A stretch of DNA of 61,437 nt from Burkholderia sp. 4M9327F10 (GCF_005503145.1 NZ_SCNV01000052.1:1-61437), one strand, 5' to 3'; numbered from the stretch's first letter, positions 15,968-30,340 are shown. The notes: a model not told the origin generated them from the letters alone. Numbers and translations are program-made.

Positions 15968-17422
15968 TCATTGTTGCTGCGCACGCAGCCTGGCCACCTG
16001 ATCCACCGTCACCGTCGCTTGCGGGTTGCCGAACTGCCGGGTCACGTAGTTGGTGATCGCGGCCACCTGATCGTCGGTGAGTTCGCTGCCGAACGCCGGC
16101 ATCAGCACATCGGCCTGTTTCGTCGTGCGGCTGACGCCATGCAGGATCACCATTGCCAGGTTGTCGGGGCTGCTGGCGCCGGCGGTACTGTTGTGAATCA
16201 ACGACGGATACGCGCCCGGCGCACTCGCGCCGACGCCCTGCCCGGTCCAGTCGTGACACGAGGCGCAGTTGGCGACAAACAGTTGCGCGCCGTCGACGGC
16301 CGTGATCTCCGTGCCGCGCAGCGCGGTCACGTCATGCGCAGGCGTGCCCCACTGGTCGCGTGGATGCGTCTCGCCGCCGCTGACCGGAGTGATCGAACGC
16401 AAATAGGTGACGATCGAGGTCAGGTCTTCCGGCGTCAGATACTGCGTGCTGTCCGCCACCACCTCACCCATCGGCCCCGCTGCATTTGCGCGTCCAGGCA
16501 CCACGCCGGTGGACAGATAGCTGACCAGTTCGTCGTCGCTCCAGTTACCCACACCGCTGTTCTTGTCCGGCGTGATGTTGAACGCATGCCAGCCGGCCTG
16601 GGTCGCGCCGGAAAAGCGCTCGCTCGTCTTCAGGCCTTGCAGGATATTGCGCGGTGTATGGCATTCCTCGCAGTGCGCAAGGCCCTCGACCAGATAAGCG
16701 CCGCGATTCCATTCCGCGCTCTGCTTGGGATCGGGTACGAAGCGGCCTTCGTTGAAATTGAACAGGTTCCAGAACACCATCAGCCAGCGCAGGTTGAACG
16801 GAAAACGCATGTTGTTGCGCGGCGGCGCGTAATGGATCGGCGTCAGCGTGTTTAGATAGGCGCGAATCGCCTGCACGTCCTGGCCCGTGACCTTGGTGTA
16901 CTCGGCATAAGGGAACGCGGGATAGAGCCGCTCGCCGCCCTTGCCGATGCCTTCGTGCATCGCGCGCTGGAAATCGGCGTCGGTCCATTGGCCGATGCCG
17001 GTGTCGGGATCAGGCGTGATGTTCGGCGTATAGATCGTGCCAAACGGCGTGTTGATCGGCAGACCGCCCGCGAACGGGCGGCTCTTGTCGGCCGTGTGAC
17101 AGGCGACGCAGTCGCCGGCGCGGGCCAGGTATTCGCCGCGCTTGACCAGATCCTGATCGGCGGAGGCAGCGCCGGCTGCAACCGCTTGTACAGCCGGTCC
17201 CGGTTGTCCGGTCTGGACCGCCTCTGAGGCGTCGTCGGCGAGCGCCTGCGCAATCGGCGATTCGTCCTCGTGACGAGCCGGCGGGTCATACGCCGCATGC
17301 CAGGCCACGTACAAGGCAAACAGCGAGAAAGCAGCGGCACATGTCGCCACCCGGATCCGGCGGCGGCGCGTGACCTGAGCGGGCGAACCGGCCGGCTGCA
17401 CGCGAGACGTCTTGTTCGTCAT
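15968..17422 (-). CDS. Cytochrome c subunit of FAD-glucose dehydrogenase
   Basis: 484 aa triheme c-type cytochrome. CXXCH motifs are at Cys105-His109 (CVACH), Cys251-His255 (CEECH) and Cys386-His390 (CASCH). The N-terminal segment (about 22-44) is a signal peptide or membrane anchor, followed by a 50-residue low-complexity linker before the first heme domain. It passes electrons from the FAD subunit to the quinone pool or respiratory chain. The ATG at 17422 has a GGAG ribosome-binding site and lies 24 bases after the catalytic subunit gene. Organisation matches the beta subunit of the Burkholderia cepacia enzyme. Confidence 0.9.
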   Translation of the reverse strand: MTNKTSRVQPAGSPAQVTRRRRIRVATCAAAFSLFALYVAWHAAYDPPARHEDESPIAQALADDASEAVQTGQPGPAVQAVAAGAASADQDLVKRGEYLARAGDCVACHTADKSRPFAGGLPINTPFGTIYTPNITPDPDTGIGQWTDADFQRAMHEGIGKGGERLYPAFPYAEYTKVTGQDVQAIRAYLNTLTPIHYAPPRNNMRFPFNLRWLMVFWNLFNFNEGRFVPDPKQSAEWNRGAYLVEGLAHCEECHTPRNILQGLKTSERFSGATQAGWHAFNITPDKNSGVGNWSDDELVSYLSTGVVPGRANAAGPMGEVVADSTQYLTPEDLTSIVTYLRSITPVSGGETHPRDQWGTPAHDVTALRGTEITAVDGAQLFVANCASCHDWTGQGVGASAPGAYPSLIHNSTAGASSPDNLAMVILHGVSRTTKQADVLMPAFGSELTDDQVAAITNYVTRQFGNPQATVTVDQVARLRAQQQ

Positions 17423-17446
17423 TGTGGCTCTCCGTCGGGGCGCAGG

Positions 17447-19048
17447 TCAGATTTCACGCTTGAGCTTGTCCGCCAGCTTCAGGGACAAGGCTGCAATCGT
17501 CAGCGTGCAATTCACCGAGGCCGCCGTGGGCATGACGCCGCTGCTCGCAATGAACAGATTCGAGTGGTCGTGCGTGCGGCAATCCGCATCGACGACGGAA
17601 TCCGCCGGATCGCTGCCCATGATGGTGGTGCCCATGATGTGATTGTTCGGCGCGAAGGTGTCGTCGAACGACACTTCGGCGCCACCGAAGAGCGTCGCGA
17701 TCTGCGCATAGAGTTCGTGCGTGTTCGCCGCGCTCTTCTTCACATAGTCGTTGATCGAGTAGTAGATCTCCGGCTGCGGAATGCCGAGCGAATCCTTGTG
17801 ATCCGCCGAAGGCACGACACGATTCTGCGGCTCGGGCAAATGCTCGTGAAAGCTGTTGATGTTCAGCGTGCGCGCCACACGGTCACGAATCTGGCGATCC
17901 AGTTCGGCGCCGGTGAGACCCTGCTTGATGAGCTCGGCAGTGACGGACAGGGTCGGCACGCCGTTGGACAAATGCAGCTTCTTGGCGGCGTAGTCAGAGC
18001 GAAATGCACCGTCGCGGAAGTTCACTACCGAGGTCATTTCCATCGGCCCACGTCCGGGCCACAGCGGCTCGTTGGCGAGGAAGGTCACGCCCGTGCCCGG
18101 ATGGTCCATCAGGTTGCGCCCCACCTGGTCGGAGCTGTTGCCGATGCCATGCTGGAACTTGTCGGAGGTCGACATCAGCATCAGCTTGGGCGTTTCAATG
18201 CCGTTGGCTGCCAGCACGAACAGCTTGCCGCTCACCCGTGTGCTGTTGCCGTTCGGATCCTTGTAGTGGACCGCCGTAATCAGACCTTTATTGTCGGCTT
18301 CGACGCGATACACCACCGCTTGCGGAATCAGCTTCGCGCCCGCTTGCTCCGCCTTCTCGGCATGCACCACGCCGTTATACATTGCCGCGATCGGACAGAT
18401 CGGCATGCAATTGTTATTGCCGCAGCAGGTCGGGCGCGCATCGTAGGGACGGCTGTTGCGGGCCACCGGCTCGGGCACCACCTTGAAGCCTTGGGCGTTG
18501 AGCACGTCGCTAAAGCGCTGATCCATGTACGACAACGGCAACTGGCTCATCGGATAGGGCTTGGATCGCGGCGAGCCGAGGTCGATGCTGGTATCGGGAC
18601 CGGACACGCCAAGCTGTTCCTCAGCGGCGTAATACCAGGGCTCGAGCGTTTCATACGGATACGGCCAGTCGCGGCCCACCCCGTAAAGCTTTTTCAACTG
18701 GAAGTCCGAGGGAAGCAGCCGCCATGCAGCAGCAGCCCAGTGCCAGGTGGTTCCGCCCACCAGCCGCACATACTGCGAGTTGTACGGGTAGTCGCCCTTC
18801 TGGATCAAATAGTTGTTGGCCGGCGCATACTCGGGATGGGGCGCGTAAGGCGTGGAAGGATACGGCGTTGCAAAGTCGGACTTGGCGGGAGAATTGCGGA
18901 AGTTCTCGACAATCTGCCAGCGCGGAATGCGCGGCCCGGCTTCGAGCACGATAACCGAGGCGCCGGCCAGAGCCATCTGATGTGCAACCAGACCACCTGC
19001 CACGCCCGAACCGACTACGACGATGTCGGCGGAATTTGAATTTGCCAT
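17447..19048 (-). CDS. FAD-dependent glucose dehydrogenase catalytic subunit (GMC family)
   Basis: 533 aa GMC oxidoreductase. The FAD-binding Rossmann motif GSGVAGGLVAHQMALAGASVIVLEAG starts at residue 13. The cluster CCGNNNCMPICP (Cys208, Cys209, Cys214, Cys218) matches the 3Fe-4S-binding motif of the B. cepacia FAD-glucose dehydrogenase alpha subunit. The C-terminal NNHIMGTTIMG supplies the catalytic histidine region, and NCTLTIAAL follows. It should oxidise an aldose, most likely glucose at C1, in the periplasm; homologues also act on other sugars or polyols. No signal peptide is seen: export would be as a hitchhiker on the Tat-signal-bearing small subunit encoded upstream. AGAGGG precedes the ATG. 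Confidence 0.9.
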   Translation of the reverse strand: MANSNSADIVVVGSGVAGGLVAHQMALAGASVIVLEAGPRIPRWQIVENFRNSPAKSDFATPYPSTPYAPHPEYAPANNYLIQKGDYPYNSQYVRLVGGTTWHWAAAAWRLLPSDFQLKKLYGVGRDWPYPYETLEPWYYAAEEQLGVSGPDTSIDLGSPRSKPYPMSQLPLSYMDQRFSDVLNAQGFKVVPEPVARNSRPYDARPTCCGNNNCMPICPIAAMYNGVVHAEKAEQAGAKLIPQAVVYRVEADNKGLITAVHYKDPNGNSTRVSGKLFVLAANGIETPKLMLMSTSDKFQHGIGNSSDQVGRNLMDHPGTGVTFLANEPLWPGRGPMEMTSVVNFRDGAFRSDYAAKKLHLSNGVPTLSVTAELIKQGLTGAELDRQIRDRVARTLNINSFHEHLPEPQNRVVPSADHKDSLGIPQPEIYYSINDYVKKSAANTHELYAQIATLFGGAEVSFDDTFAPNNHIMGTTIMGSDPADSVVDADCRTHDHSNLFIASSGVMPTAASVNCTLTIAALSLKLADKLKREI

Positions 19049-19183
19049 TGTTGCCCTCTTCTGCTGTGTCGACAGGGGTTCGCGCTAAAGCGCCATCGCC
19101 TGTCTCATGCAACTTGTTGCATTTATCGCTGCTTGCTTGTTTGTGCATGCCACAGTCGCAACCAGGGCGACCGGCCCGACCGG

Positions 19184-19206
19184 CGGCATGCGCGAAAGGC
19201 ATGCCG
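19184..19206 (-). promoter_or_regulatory. Hairpin just after the small-subunit stop codon
   Basis: CGGCATGC (19184-19191) / GCATGCCG (19199-19206): 8-bp perfect stem with a 7-base loop, starting 5 bases beyond the stop of the small-subunit gene in the 162-base gap to the catalytic subunit. There is no T run, so an mRNA-stabilising or partial-termination element that tunes subunit ratios is more likely than a full terminator. Confidence 0.4.
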
Positions 19207-19210
19207 TGCG

Positions 19211-19816
19211 TCAGGCGCCGACGGGCTTTTGGGTCCAGTAAAACGGCACGTCGCGGCAATAGGACGGAATTGTCAGCACGTCCTTGACCGGATCGAACAT
19301 CAACGCGCTCTCGTAAGCCACCACCTGCACATGCGGCATCTCGCCGACGAGGCCCAGGTACCAGGCGCGCATGACGGCGCCCACGGTCCTGGCAAGCACC
19401 GGCTGATCGGTCTGCAAGGCTTGTGTGACCGTGTCCGATGGCACGCCGCCGTGACCTTGCAGCCAGGTGTTAAGGCTGGTGACATTCTGCGTGAACTGGC
19501 TGTCGGAGCGGGCCAAGGCGTCGTAGACGCGCTTGCTGAGGACCGGATCGAAGGCGGTTCGACCGGTCAGATGCTGTGAAAGGGCAAGGAAGGCGTCCAG
19601 ACCGCCACCGGCAGGCGCGTCCGCAAAGGCGGGAGAAATCCCGAACGACAAGTCAAAAGACGAGCCAGGCGGCATGCCGAAGCGGCCAGCGCTAGTGAAC
19701 GCCAGCCCGGCAGCCGCGGCGCACGCGCCCAGCAGCCAGGTGCGGCGGCCTGCGGAATGGGCGTGCGTCACGGCGCGGTGCGCATCGTTCTCATCGTTGT
19801 CTTGAACATCTGCCAT
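19211..19816 (-). CDS. FAD-glucose dehydrogenase small (gamma) subunit, Tat-exported
   Basis: 201 aa. Tat-type signal: twin arginines at residues 24-25 (AGRRTWLLG) followed by an Ala/Leu/Gly-rich hydrophobic stretch. The mature part resembles the gluconate-2-dehydrogenase subunit 3/sorbitol dehydrogenase small-subunit family, the chaperone-like hitchhiker subunit that carries the folded FAD subunit through the Tat pore. First gene of the three-gene set (gamma, alpha, cytochrome), the same order as in B. cepacia. The start at 19816 has a G-rich but not classical ribosome-binding site. Confidence 0.85.
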   Translation of the reverse strand: MADVQDNDENDAHRAVTHAHSAGRRTWLLGACAAAAGLAFTSAGRFGMPPGSSFDLSFGISPAFADAPAGGGLDAFLALSQHLTGRTAFDPVLSKRVYDALARSDSQFTQNVTSLNTWLQGHGGVPSDTVTQALQTDQPVLARTVGAVMRAWYLGLVGEMPHVQVVAYESALMFDPVKDVLTIPSYCRDVPFYWTQKPVGA

Positions 19817-20112
19817 GGGGGCCCCACAGATGATGAGTCATTATTCAACCGGCCAACTTTACTGGCTGCGGCATGCCGCACCCTGCAAGTTGTTCCGGTT
19901 GTCCGCCCCAAAACCTGGTCATTGCCGCTTAAGCGGTCTCGTCATGGTGTCGCAACACAGCGTGAAAACCCGGCGCAAGGCCGTTGCGAAAGACTATAGC
20001 CGCCCCGCGGCCATTCGACAATTGGCGCCCGAGGCTCGCGGTAGAATCAACGACGCTCAATTCTGCTTGACAGTGCAGTGCCGATCCCGTCGCAACCTCA
20101 CCTTGACTGCCC

Positions 20113-20775
20113 ATGCCAACGAGCCTCTATCCGCAGGTCCTACGCAACCGCCCGCGCATGATCGCGGCACTCGTTATCGGTATCGCCGCCGCACTGGCAT
20201 TGCCCTGGCACATGAGGCCCATGGTGCGGGTGCTGGCCGCATGGGACGTCGCAATATGGACGTACCTCGTGCTGATCTGGGTGCATATGGCGGGTGCGCA
20301 TGAGAACAAGGTCCGCGAGTTTGCGCAGCGCGACGACGAAAACGCGGGCGTTGTCCTGATCGTGATCTGCGCCGCCACGCTGGCGAGCATCGCGGCCATC
20401 GTCCTCGAACTGGCTTCTGCGAAGAACCTCGGCGCGGCATCGACCCTCGCGCACTATCTGGTGACCGGCCTGACTATGTTCGGTGCATGGTTCCTGATTC
20501 CGACCATTTTCACGCTGCACTACGCGCGCCTCTACTACGGCTCGGATCCGCACGAAACCGCACTGCTGTTCCCCGATCACAAGCTGCAACCGAACTATTG
20601 GGACTTTCTGTACTTTTCGTTCACGATTGCCGTCGCGTCTCAAACTTCGGACGTGGTACTCAGATCGCGCTCGATCCGGCGCGCCGCACTGGCGCAGTCG
20701 ATTCTCTCGTTCTACTTCAACGTGGCCGTGCTGGGCCTGTGCGTCAACATCGCAGCCGGGTTGCTTGGCTCGTAA
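20113..20775 (+). CDS. DUF1345 family membrane protein
   Basis: 220 aa polytopic inner-membrane protein with about five hydrophobic segments. It contains the DUF1345 hallmark segments ALHYARLYYG-like (FTLHYARLYYGSDP) and YWDFLYFSFTIAVASQTSDV. No function is established for this family. It is monocistronic, with the glucose dehydrogenase genes divergent upstream and the glucan operon downstream. An 8-bp hairpin follows the stop (20777-20796). Confidence 0.88.
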   Translation: MPTSLYPQVLRNRPRMIAALVIGIAAALALPWHMRPMVRVLAAWDVAIWTYLVLIWVHMAGAHENKVREFAQRDDENAGVVLIVICAATLASIAAIVLELASAKNLGAASTLAHYLVTGLTMFGAWFLIPTIFTLHYARLYYGSDPHETALLFPDHKLQPNYWDFLYFSFTIAVASQTSDVVLRSRSIRRAALAQSILSFYFNVAVLGLCVNIAAGLLGS

Positions 20776-20864
20776 CGCGAGCGCCAGCGCGCTCGCGGCA
20801 TCATGACCTCGTGCACCGGGATCGTAGATTGTTAACTTAACGATCCGGGCGCCTCTCCCTTTTC

Positions 20865-20899
20865 GTGTAAAACCCGCGTAACGGGCACCCAAATTACAC
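20865..20899 (+). promoter_or_regulatory. Nested dyad upstream of glgE
   Basis: GTGTAA (20865-20870) pairs with TTACAC (20894-20899), and CCCG (20873-20876) with CGGG (20882-20885) inside it. It lies about 200 bases upstream of the predicted operon promoter. It could be a distal operator or a stem in a longer leader; no factor is recognisable. Confidence 0.35.
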
Positions 20900-21100
20900 A
20901 CCAGCGGCGCACCTCATCCTGCCAACGCCGCCACCCTACTCCCACGCCCTCACGCTTTCCTCCACTTTCGCGGCCGCCTTCTCCGTTGGCACAACGCTTG
21001 CTGAAGAGCGTACATTTACCTGGTCCAGGACCGCGTGGCGGGTGCATGCGCGCGCGTAGTGTTCGTTACTGCCCGGCGGGCAGGCGATCTTTGCACTACA

Positions 21101-21129
21101 TTGACCAGTACGCGCGCTGAGTTCATACA
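21101..21129 (+). promoter_or_regulatory. Putative sigma-70 promoter of the glgE operon
   Basis: -35 TTGACC (21101-21106), 17 bases, -10 CATACA (21124-21129). Transcription would start near 21136, upstream of both candidate glgE start codons (21159 and 21222). The -35 is good and the -10 is weak, suggesting activation or regulated expression. Confidence 0.45.
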
Positions 21130-21221
21130 GCGCGCGGCCCCCGGCTCTGGAAGCCCCAATGAGCGGTGTGATCGCATCTCGACGCATCCACATCGCGGCA
21201 GGACGAATCTGGAAACGACCG

Positions 21222-24200
21222 ATGGAACCTTCACAAAGGTATGCGCCGCGGATCTATTTTCTCCACTCTCTCCTCGTCGGGCCCCTCGACGCGTGGCCTG
21301 CGCACTTCGCGCACGCGGCCGCGCTCGGCTTCGATCATGTGCTGATCGGTGCGCTGTTCCAGCCCGGACGGGCCGGACACGCGCAGGTCGTCAGCGATCA
21401 CCGTCATTTGCACCCGGTCTTCGGGGCACAGCAGGACGCGCCCGAAGCGCTGCGCAGCCTTGGCGCCGCGGCGCGCCAGCATGGCCTCGCCGTGCTGGCC
21501 GACCTCGTGATCGATCGCTTCGCGGCCGACAGCGCCGTTTTCTCCGAACATTCGGACTGGTTCCACCCGTTTGAATCGGAAGAAGCGCGGCTCGATCCAC
21601 GCCATGCGCACCGCGAGGACAACGTCGCCTATGTGAATTTCGGCAACGAAGGCAGCTCCGCCGCGCTGCTCGACTGGTGGACCCGCGAGTTGTGCACGCT
21701 CGCTGAAGCGGGGGTGGCCGGCTTTCGTTTCGATTCGCCGCACCGCGTGCCGGTCCAGTTCTGGCGCCAGCTTGGTGCAGCGGTACGCGCGCAGCATCCC
21801 GAGATACGCTTCCTCGCGGCGACACCGGGTCTCGCACGCACCGATCTGCTGCATCTCGAAGGCGCGGGCTTCGACAGCGTGTTCTCGTCGGTGCGCTGGT
21901 GGGACTTCCGCGCCAGCTGGCTGACCGACGAACATGCCGCACTGACCCGCGTCGGCCGGCCGATCGCGTTTCCCGAAGCGCCTTACGGCACCCGCCTCGC
22001 GGCCGATCTCGGCGACGCCCACGACGCCTCGATGCTCGAGCGCGCCTACCGCCGCGCGCTGGTCACCGCGGTGGCGACCGGCACCGGCTGGCTGATGCCG
22101 ATGGGCTTCGAGTACGGCATCGCCCAGCCCATGTCGTATTCGCGCGGCAACGCGGCGCAATATGCCGAGCTATGCAAGGCGGCGCGCTTCGATCTGTCCG
22201 AGCGGATCAAACATGCCAACGGCGTACTGCATGAGACCGACGCTTTGCAGAGCGTCGGCGAGCTGCGCGCGCTCAGCGGTCCGAGCGCGCCTGTCGCCGT
22301 CCTGTTGCGCGGCGACCGCCTCGATCTGCGCGACAGCCGGCAGGCGGTCCTGATCGTCATCAACGCCGACCTTGGCATACCGGTTCGGGTCGATCCTGCG
22401 CGCTTTCTGGCCGGCGTGCCGGGCAATCTCACGCGCTTCGTGCCGCTCGAAGCCGCGGCGCTTGCGCCGTCCGCCCCGCTCGCCCCATTCACGCTCGCAC
22501 CCGGCGCCTGCCTGCTGTTCGACGCGGAGGCGGACAAACCCGTGCTGCTCGCGCCGCCCATCGACAAGGCAAACAGCAAACGCAGCGGCCACAAAACCGT
22601 GCTCGAGGCCATTACCGCGCCGCGCGTGGCGATCGAAAGCGTAACGCCGGCGGTCGACAACGGCCGCTTTGTCGTCAAGCGCACGGTCGGCGAACGGGTT
22701 GACGTGACGGCGGCGATCTTCGCGGAAGGACACGACAAGATCGCGGCCGCCGTCATGTGGCGTGCGGCCGATGAAACGGCCTGGCATGAAGTGCCGATGC
22801 TTCCCGCGCCACCCGCAGGCAACGACCTGTGGCATGCGCGCATTCCGCTCGAGCGGCTGGGCCGGCACGAATTCGTCGTGACCGCGTGGCGCGACGACTT
22901 TGCCTCGCTGGTCGAGCACGTACAGAAGAAACTGAAGGCCGGCCAAACCGTCGAGCTTGAAATCGACGAAGCCAGCCACCTGTTTGCGCGGGTGCTGGCC
23001 GAAGTGGAAACGGTGGAAGGCGCCGTGACCGGGCCGCTCGAACATTTCGTCAAGGTCTTCACCAAGGCGGACCTCGACACGCGCGTCGCGCTGCTGCTCG
23101 CGCCCACCACGGCCAAGGCGATGACCGCGGCGCGTCACCGGCCGTTCCTGACGCGCGACCCGGTGGTCTACCGGATCGACGCCGAGCGGACCGCCGCGCG
23201 CTTCGCAAGCTGGTACGAAATCTTCCCGCGCTCGATGAGCGACGACGAAGCGCGCCACGGCACCTTCGCGGATGTCACGAGGAAGCTGCCGCGTATCCGC
23301 GATATGGGTTTCGACGTGCTGTATTTCCCGCCGATCCACCCCATCGGCCTTGCCAACCGCAAGGGCCGCAACAACTCGCTGGAAGCGCTGCCGGGAGATG
23401 TAGGCAGTCCGTACGCCATCGGCGCCGCCGAAGGCGGCCACACGGCCGTCCATCCGCAACTGGGCACGCTCGACGACTTCAAGCGGATGCTCGCCGCTGC
23501 GCACGAGCATGGCCTCGAAATCGCGCTCGACTTCGCGATCCAGTGCTCGCCCGATCATCCGTGGCTGAAGGAGCATCCGACGTGGTTCGCCTGGCGCCCC
23601 GACGGCACGCTGCGCTACGCCGAGAATCCGCCGAAGAAGTATCAGGACATCGTCAACCCGGACTTCTATGCACATGACGCCAAGCCCGACCTGTGGCTCG
23701 CCTTGCGCGACGTGATCCTGTTCTGGGTCGAAGCAGGTGTGCATATTTTCCGCGTCGACAATCCCCATACGAAACCGCTGCCGTTCTGGGAATGGATGAT
23801 TGCCGATGTCCGCGCACGCCATCCCGAGACGATTTTTTTCGCGGAGGCCTTCACGAGGCCACGCATGATGTACCGGCTCGGCAAGATCGGTTTCTCGCAG
23901 TCGTACACGTATTTCACGTGGCGCGAGTCGAAGCGCGATTTCACCGAGTATCTGACCGAACTCACCCAGACCAACATCCGCGAGTACTACCGGCCAAACT
24001 TTTTCGTCAATACGCCGGACATCAACCCGCGCCATCTGCAGTCGTCAGGACGTTCCGGTTTCCTGATCCGCGCGGCGCTCGCTGCCACGCTCTCAGGGCT
24101 GTGGGGCGTGTATAGCGGCTTCGAACTGTGCGAAGCCGCCGCACTGCCGAACAGCGAGGAATATCTCGACTCCGAGAAGTATCAACTGCGTGCGTGGGAC

Positions 24201-24663
24201 TGGAACCGGCCCGGCAATATCGTCGGCGAGATCAGCGCCTTGAACCGGATTCGCCGTGCCAACCCGGCGTTGCAATCGCATCTGGGCGTGACGTTCCTAA
24301 CGGCGCACAATGACCAGATCCTGTTCTTCGAGAAGGCCACCGAAGCGCGCGACAACGTGCTCGTGATTGCCATCAATCTCGATCCGTTCAACGAGCAGGG
24401 TGCGGATGTCGAGCTTTCGTGGGCCACGTTTGCCCATTGGCATTTGAACGATCAGGCAGCGCTCGAAGTGGTCGACCAGATAAGCGGGGCGCGCTTCGAG
24501 TGGTACGGCCGCTGGCAGCACGTACGCCTCAACCCCGGCGCCATGCCGTACGCGATCTGGCGCATTGCGCCCGCTGGCGGCCTGCCGCCCGAGCCTCCCA
24601 GCGCAGACGACGACAGCGGCAGCCATGCAGACGCTGGCCACCCATTCCCGACTGAAGGTGCGT

Positions 24664-24674
<11 letters not shown>
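21222..24674 (+). CDS. glgE: Alpha-1,4-glucan:maltose-1-phosphate maltosyltransferase GlgE, with extra N-terminal GH13-like domain
   Basis: 1150 aa, transferring maltosyl units from maltose-1-phosphate to alpha-1,4-glucan chains. The C-terminal ~700 residues (from about 455) are canonical GlgE: a maltosyltransferase N-terminal domain, then the GH13_3 barrel with nucleophile Asp846 in FRVDNPHTKPLPFWEW and acid/base Glu875 in FFAEAFTRP. The N-terminal ~450 residues form a second GH13-like half. It aligns with the catalytic region (FRFDSPHRVPVQFW, Asp171), but the acid/base position is alanine (Ala200, RFLAATPG), so this half is probably inactive and may bind glucan or maltose-1-phosphate. The ATG at 21222 starts the conserved part; an ATG at 21159 is in frame with a comparable ribosome-binding site. 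It overlaps treS by 11 bases. Confidence 0.92.
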
Positions 24675-28123
<3,449 letters not shown>

Positions 28124-28131
<8 letters not shown>

Positions 28132-30340
28132 GTTCGATCCGGCCTCCGGCCTGCAACCGCTCGATCTCGACGCGCTCGTCGAAGCACGGCACCCCGACCC
28201 GTTTTCGCAACTGGGCCTGCATCAGAGCGACGCGGGGCCGCTGGTGCGCGCGCTGCTGCCGAACGCCGCACGCGTGACGGTGATTGCGCGTACCGATGGC
28301 GCGACGCTCGGCGAGCTGCAGAAAATCCATCCCAACGGGCTGTTCGTCGGACGCATCAGCGCGTCCGTGCCGTATCGGCTGCGTATCGACTGGCACGGTC
28401 CGGTGCAGGAAATCGAGGATACCTATTCGTTTGGCCCCGTGCTGGGCGACGAGCCGTTGCAGCGGCTGGCCCACGGCGATCCCTATGCAGTGCTCGAATG
28501 CCTCGGCTCGCGGCCGGTTGAAATCGACGGCGTGCCGGGCGTGCGCTTTGCAGTGTGGGCGCCGAATGCACGACGTGTCTCTGTGGTCGGCGATTTCAAC
28601 GCCTGGGACGGGCGCCGCCATCCGATGCGCTTGCGCCATCAGGCGGGCGTGTGGGAGCTGTTCGTGCCGCGTGTCGGTGCAGGCACACGCTACAAGTACG
28701 AACTGCTGTCGCGCGACGGCCATCCCCTGCCGCTCAAGGCCGACCCCTGCGCGATGCAAACCGAAAGGCCGCCGGCTACGGCGTCGGTCGTCGCGCACGT
28801 CGACGAGATCGAGCAGTTCCCATGGACCGACAGCGCATGGATTCAGGCACGTGGCGCCAACCAGACGCCGCGCTCGCCGATTTCCATCTACGAGGTGCAT
28901 GCCGAGTCGTGGCTGCGTATCGCCGAGCACGGCCATCGCGGACTCGACTGGAGCGAACTGGCGGAGCGGCTGATCCCCTACGCACAGGGTATGGGTTTCA
29001 CGCACATCGAATTCATGCCGATTGCCGAGCACCCGTTCGGTGGCTCCTGGGGATACCAGCCACTCTCGCAGTTCGCACCGTCCGCGCGCTTCGGCACGCC
29101 TGAGCAGTTCGCGCACTTCGTCAATCGCGCCCACGAGGCAGGGCTCGGCGTGATTCTCGACTGGGTGCCGGCCCATTTTCCCAACGATGCGCACGGCCTC
29201 ACCGACTTCGACGGCACGCCGCTCTACGAGCACGCCGATCCGCGCGAAGGCTATCACCAGGACTGGAACACGATGATCTACAACCTCGGCCGCAACGAGG
29301 TGAGCGCGTTCCTGATCGCCTCGGCGCTGGCCTGGCTCAAGCGCTATCACGTGGACGGCCTGCGCGTGGATGCAGTGGCCTCGATGCTGTATCGCGACTA
29401 TTCGCGCGCCGCCGGTGAATGGGTGCCGAACATCTACGGCGGGCGCGAAAATCTCGAATCGATTGCGTTTCTGAAGCGCCTGAATCACGAAGTCGGCTAT
29501 GTGCCGGGCGTACCCGGCGCCATCACGATTGCGGAGGAATCGACCGCGTGGCCGGGGGTGACCGCACGCGTCGAGGACGGTGGCCTCGGCTTCGAGTTCA
29601 AGTGGAACATGGGCTGGATGCACGACACGCTGCACTACATGCACGAAGACCCCGTGCACCGCCGCTATCACCACCACAACATGACCTTCGGGATGGTGTA
29701 CGCGTATTCCGAGTGCTTTGTGCTGCCGCTCTCGCACGACGAGGTGGTGCACGGCAAAGGCTCGCTGCTCGGCAAGATGCCCGGCGACCGTTGGCAACGC
29801 TTTGCCAACCTGCGCGCGTATTTCGGTTTCATGTGGACCCATCCGGGCAAGAAGCTGCTCTTCATGGGCGGAGAGTTCGGCCAGATGGCGGAGTTCGATC
29901 ACGACGGCTCGCCGCATTGGCATCTGCTCGACGATCCGTTCCATCACGGCGTGCAGAAACTGGTGCGCGACCTGAACCACCTCTACTGCGACGAGCCCGC
30001 GCTATACACGCTCGACTGCGAGCCCGGCGGCTTCGAGTGGCTGATCGGCGACGATAGCGAAAACAGCGTGTTCGCCTTCCGCCGCGTCGACGGCGCCGGC
30101 CGCGAACTGGTGACCGTGTGCAACTTCACGCCGGTGCCGCGTCTCGGCTACCGCCTCGGCATGCCGCTCGCCGGGCGCTGGAGCGAGATTCTCAACACGG
30201 ACGCCAGCGTGTACGGCGGATCGAATCTCGGCAACGCAGGTTTGATCTACACGGAGGACATAGCGAGCCATGGCAGGCCACAATCGGCCTCGTTGATCCT
30301 GCCGCCGCTCGCGACCATCGTGCTGCGCGCGGACACCTGA
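28124..30340 (+). CDS. glgB: 1,4-alpha-glucan branching enzyme
   Basis: 738 aa GlgB of the CBM48-GH13_9 type. The N-terminal carbohydrate-binding modules come first (an extra N1 module about 20-115, then CBM48 with RRVSVVGDFNAWDGRRHPM), then the catalytic barrel with Asp416 (GLRVDAVASM), Glu471 (IAEEST) and Asp539 (LSHDEVVHGKGSLLGKMPGD). It forms alpha-1,6 branches in the glucan made by GlgE. The ATG at 28124 overlaps the treS stop by 8 bases and has GAGG upstream. About 120 bases separate it from glgX, the only sizeable gap inside the operon. Confidence 0.97.

Larger units (their letters stand above)
20776..21221. other. Regulatory stretch ahead of the glucan-trehalose operon
   Basis: 446 bases without a convincing gene. 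It holds a hairpin after the DUF1345 stop (GCGAGCGC 20777-20784 / GCGCTCGC 20789-20796, no T run), a nested dyad GTGTAA (20865-20870) / TTACAC (20894-20899) enclosing CCCG/CGGG, the palindrome GGTCCAGGACC (21022-21032) and the promoter candidate at 21101-21129. The short ORFs here lack coding signals. Confidence 0.5.

Noticed and set aside
17270..19039. 589-codon open frame on the plus strand opposite the GMC subunit gene
   Set aside because: Arg/His-rich translation without any family features; it mirrors the third-position G/C bias of the real minus-strand gene with catalytic motifs.
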